A stretch of DNA of 64,000 bases from Methylobacter sp. GTDB lineage: Bacteria > Pseudomonadota > Gammaproteobacteria > Methylococcales > Methylomonadaceae. The stretch covers positions 50,113 to 114,112 of the forward strand of contig JAPLRU010000093.1 in assembly GCA_026399025.1 (NCBI GenBank), given 5' to 3'. The position numbers were made by a program, and so were the translations under genes. Within the stretch, counting starts at the first letter, position 1, and each line of letters opens with the position of its first letter. Of the stretch, positions 60,803-64,000 are shown piece after piece. The notes beneath the pieces were generated by a model, which saw only the letters and a list, made by a program, of their open reading frames with translations, made no database searches and was not told where the DNA came from.

Positions 60803-61625
60803 TCTCTACTGCATAGCGCTTGATGAGCTGCCGGTAATAGTCGGCTTCGTCGATTTTACCCCGTTTAGTCAAACCGTTAAGGTAGATGCCGGCCTTTTTT
60901 ACCAGCATAGTGACCGCCGCCTGCCGGTTGTGCTCGGACAATCGACCGGCATCAATGATTTTTTGCAAGGCGCCGATCCGAAACCGGTCCATGCCCCAAA
61001 ATGCCGAAGATAACTGGTCTTCATGACCGCCGTATTTGTTTATCTGCGCTTGTGCAAGCAATAGAACCGGATAATCGGCGGTGATCCTGAGCCACAAATC
61101 ATAGTCCTCGCAAGCAGGCAGCCGAGGATCGAACACGCCTACGGCTGTCAATACCGACCGATGAATCAACACCGTGGACGGCGACATCGCGCATAACGGC
61201 AAACAATCGGCGAATATCCAGCCGCCGGTTTTAGCGTATTTTTTGGGAACATTAACTTGGGTTCCGTGGCGTATCCAGTTTTCTTCGGTGTGACAAACCT
61301 TGTATTGAGGCCTGGCCGTCAACGCCGCCTTCTGCTTAGCCAGTTTTTCGGGCAGCCACTCATCGTCGGAATCCAGAAACGCCAGCCACTCGCCGGATGT
61401 TTGCGCTATGCCCAGATTGCGCGCCGCACTGACGCCGAGGTTTTGTTGATAGCAATAATTTACCTGAGGAAATTCACGGCGGATCATGCTGCCGGTGCCG
61501 TCGGTCGAACCGTCATCGACGACCACAATTTCAGCGGCCGATAAGGTTTGCGCATCGACCGACAACAGCGCCCGTTTTAACAGCTCGCGGCGATTGTAAC
61601 TGGGGATAACAACGGAAATATTTAT
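60795..61625 (-). CDS. Family 2 glycosyltransferase; reading frame extends upstream of the first ATG
   Basis: ISVVIPSYNRRELLKRALLSVDAQ...VDDGSTDGT... DSDDEW; the NTP-binding N-terminus is before the ATG at 61565. Confidence 0.85.
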   Translation of the reverse strand: MNISVVIPSYNRRELLKRALLSVDAQTLSAAEIVVVDDGSTDGTGSMIRREFPQVNYCYQQNLGVSAARNLGIAQTSGEWLAFLDSDDEWLPEKLAKQKAALTARPQYKVCHTEENWIRHGTQVNVPKKYAKTGGWIFADCLPLCAMSPSTVLIHRSVLTAVGVFDPRLPACEDYDLWLRITADYPVLLLAQAQINKYGGHEDQLSSAFWGMDRFRIGALQKIIDAGRLSEHNRQAAVTMLVKKAGIYLNGLTKRGKIDEADYYRQLIKRYAVETI

Positions 61626-61868
61626 AAAATAACCTCGCTAAAATAAAACTGAACATAATCCACCAGGATTGGGCGAATGCAAAAAATGCGTAAACCCTAT
61701 AAACCCGGTATTTCGTGATCGAATGAAAACAAAAAAACCAGTGATTGGTGACCGCTTCTAAGCTAAACTCGACCGTTTTTTTAATAATTACCCCTTTTAT
61801 TAAGCGGGATCATCCCTAAAACCAACGGTCTGATCGGCATTCAGACTTTACCAACTCACGGAAAAATC

Positions 61869-62606
61869 ATGTGCTGGAGCGGAGAAGCATCAACTGTATT
61901 AGCGACTATCGGATTATCGAGCACCGCTTATTTTTATTATAAAAAAGAACCGGCTCCGCTTTGTTATGCGTTGGGCTTTTTTTCGTTAATGGAAGCCTTG
62001 CAGGCCTACACCTACACGGTAATCGACGACTGTTCCAATCCCGGCAATCAGGTGGCGACTTTGTTGGGCTATATCCATATCGCCTTTCAGCCGTTTTTTG
62101 TCAACGCGGTGTCGATGTATTTTATCCCCGAAAAAGTCAGGGACAAGATTGCCGCATCGGTTTATTTTATTTGCCTGGTGACGACGGTTTGCTTATTGAT
62201 ACGCCTGTATCCGTTTGAATGGGCGCCGTTCTGTTACGAAGTTAAAACCCGGTTTATCCTGTATGCCGAATCGTTCAACGTGCCGTTTTGCGGCAGGCGG
62301 ATTTGCTCTACGTCCGGCGATTGGCATATTGCCTGGGAGATCCCGGCGACCGCAAACTTGGTGTTGTTCAATATGTATGTTGTCGCGGCATTCATCATGC
62401 CTATTTTCTACGGTTCCTGGAAAATGACCACTTATCATATTATTACCGGACCGCTGCCGGCTTGGCTGAGCACCACCAATCCCAACGAATGGGCCGCGGT
62501 TTGGTGCTTGTATTCAATCGGTTTATTGCTGTTGCTGGTCAAAACGCCGATACGCAATTATTTGCATGTGCGCAGCTGGTTTTGGTGGAAGTACCTGAAA
62601 GCCTAA
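61869..62606 (+). CDS. Multi-TM membrane protein, MCWSGEAS family (DUF5765-like), paralog of 29431..30186
   Basis: MCWSGEASTVLATIGLSSTAYF...CSTSGDWHIAWEIPA...TTNPNEWAAVWCLYSIGLLLLLVKTPIRNYLHV. Confidence 0.75.
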   Translation: MCWSGEASTVLATIGLSSTAYFYYKKEPAPLCYALGFFSLMEALQAYTYTVIDDCSNPGNQVATLLGYIHIAFQPFFVNAVSMYFIPEKVRDKIAASVYFICLVTTVCLLIRLYPFEWAPFCYEVKTRFILYAESFNVPFCGRRICSTSGDWHIAWEIPATANLVLFNMYVVAAFIMPIFYGSWKMTTYHIITGPLPAWLSTTNPNEWAAVWCLYSIGLLLLLVKTPIRNYLHVRSWFWWKYLKA

Positions 62607-62637
62607 TAAAGGCAACATGCGTAATTTAGAAGATGAT

Positions 62638-62676
62638 CACCACGAAGAAATAAAAAACTCGTGTTTCTTCGTGGTG
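62638..62676. terminator. Hairpin caccacgaagaaa/tttcttcgtggtg downstream of the MCWSGEAS paralog
   Basis: 13-bp arms, 13-nt loop, 30 nt after stop codon. Confidence 0.5.
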
Positions 62677-62725
62677 AATAAAAAACGTTAACCATCCAAA
62701 ATGTCGCCAACGGATAACGACAAAC

Positions 62726-63391
62726 TCATAGCCGATAGCAAAACAGTTTTGTCCTGCGCCGGTCTTCAATCTGTACTACTGATTCCGGCTCCCACTCCGG
62801 TACCGGAAAAGATGAAGAAATAAATAAACTTCCGGGCCGCATTTCATTCCTGACTTTCTCGCCCAACTCCGCCATGACCGCCGGAGACAGAAAGGCGAAT
62901 ACCACATCATAACGACCCAGCTCACAGCCCCATAAACTGACGCGTTTTACCTTTGTATTGGACAATTTGCGGCAGCGCCAAGCCGTGACCAACCACGGCA
63001 GCGGTGCATATTCCCAAGCATCCACCACCAAGGAGCGTTGCCGCGCCAGCGGCACTGCGACCGAGCCGACGCCCGCCCCCAAATCGGCGAATACCTCGGC
63101 ATTTTCCTGATCGACAATGGCTTTTACCGTATCGGCTACCGCCGAAGAAGATAAAAACAGCGGCACATCGCCTTTAACCGTGCCCCAAAACACCAGCGCC
63201 AGTAGCAGCACGGCCGATAAATACAACCAGGAAGGCAAGTGCAACGTCAACATGGCGATTGCGGCGGGCAGAAACAGTAAATGAATCGGAAGCCACCAGT
63301 ACGGCTGGCGTAAAAGGCCGGAGCACAAAGCCGCCGCCATGCCTTGCACCAGCACTAAACGCCAGGCGCCATGAAATAACGCAGGCATCAT
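62726..63391 (-). CDS. Membrane-anchored class I SAM methyltransferase-like protein
   Basis: Several N-terminal TM segments then VFADLGAGVGSVAVPLARQ. Confidence 0.7.
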   Translation of the reverse strand: MMPALFHGAWRLVLVQGMAAALCSGLLRQPYWWLPIHLLFLPAAIAMLTLHLPSWLYLSAVLLLALVFWGTVKGDVPLFLSSSAVADTVKAIVDQENAEVFADLGAGVGSVAVPLARQRSLVVDAWEYAPLPWLVTAWRCRKLSNTKVKRVSLWGCELGRYDVVFAFLSPAVMAELGEKVRNEMRPGSLFISSSFPVPEWEPESVVQIEDRRRTKLFCYRL

Positions 63392-63476
63392 CCGAGCGAA
63401 GGCGAAGGTGAGGGTTAAGCCCAGCGCTTGTGCGGCAAGCGCTTTGAGTAATGTTCTCGGGCCGGGAATTTTCAGT

Positions 63477-63776
63477 TTAATTTTTAGGCGGGTTCGGCTT
63501 GGCCGTAGACGTATCGGGCACCGGAACAGGAACTGGCGCGGTAGAAGGGTCCATGATTTTGGATACGGTTTCTTTAGACGCCTTTTCTTCTAAAACTCTT
63601 TGCCGGTTGCCTTCGCCGTAAAGCGTCGCGGACACCATAAACAAAACGGTCGATATAATCAAAACTAAAAAGCGGTCCGGTTTTTTTAAAAAGAATAAAG
63701 GCCATTTGGGCTTAATCATTCCGACGATAAAAAAAAGCAGGGTCCAGATCCCTGTGTGAAAAGCGGCGTTTATCAT
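63477..63776 (-). CDS. Small membrane protein, unknown
   Basis: 99-aa ORF with two TM segments and Pro/Val-rich tail. Confidence 0.45.
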   Translation of the reverse strand: MINAAFHTGIWTLLFFIVGMIKPKWPLFFLKKPDRFLVLIISTVLFMVSATLYGEGNRQRVLEEKASKETVSKIMDPSTAPVPVPVPDTSTAKPNPPKN

Positions 63777-64000
63777 GACTATAATTACTCGTTAACTTAC
63801 ATTTAGATAGATTTATATTATTATGAGTTGCGCGGCTGTTTGCAACACGCCACACTGCTATTTTAACGGGTTTACTTTCATTGTTGGCATTGCTTTTTTT
63901 CAGACGACCGGTAAAACAGGCGTTATAAGCCGTTGAAGGTCGCCCCATCCATACCGAAAAGCGCTCATCTATAGCGTTTTTTGCATAAAAATTAGGAGGT

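Overview
This 64-kb chromosomal window is gene-dense and looks like a gammaproteobacterium, possibly a methanotroph (inferred from xfp-ackA and general gene content, not proven). Ordinary blocks include greB, a kdp K+-uptake locus with kdpDE, nhaD/apbE plus a second shortened KdpD/KdpE-like pair, dapA, corA, cca, xfp-ackA, pepN, moaB, degQ-like, rpmBG, gshB-tonB-yqgE-ruvX-pyrR, ubiA, thrB and a truncated globin. The main result is a minus-strand operon at about 36.8-43.8 kb. It encodes an EAD-tailed nucleoside-phosphorylase-like protein, a helical adaptor, two P-loop GTPase-like proteins and an 818-aa GAP1-N1-like protein whose own C-terminus carries a matching EAD-like module. I read this as a double-GTPase/GAP1 conflict (putative abortive-infection) system with a nucleoside-cleaving effector. 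Other notable observations: kdpB is broken by an exact 11-bp tandem duplication; a toxin-antitoxin island bounded by a diverged second copy of the kdpB 3' end splits kdpB from kdpC; a shared TATAAAAA-type motif precedes three minus-strand genes; the HicAB/polysaccharide-lyase region is a repeat mosaic containing a hicA remnant; several families of nested palindromic REP-like repeats are present; and a heptamer tandem repeat lies directly upstream of moaB. No CRISPR array, rRNA, tRNA or complete transposon was recognised. All family names were assigned by eye from translated sequences; no database search was run.
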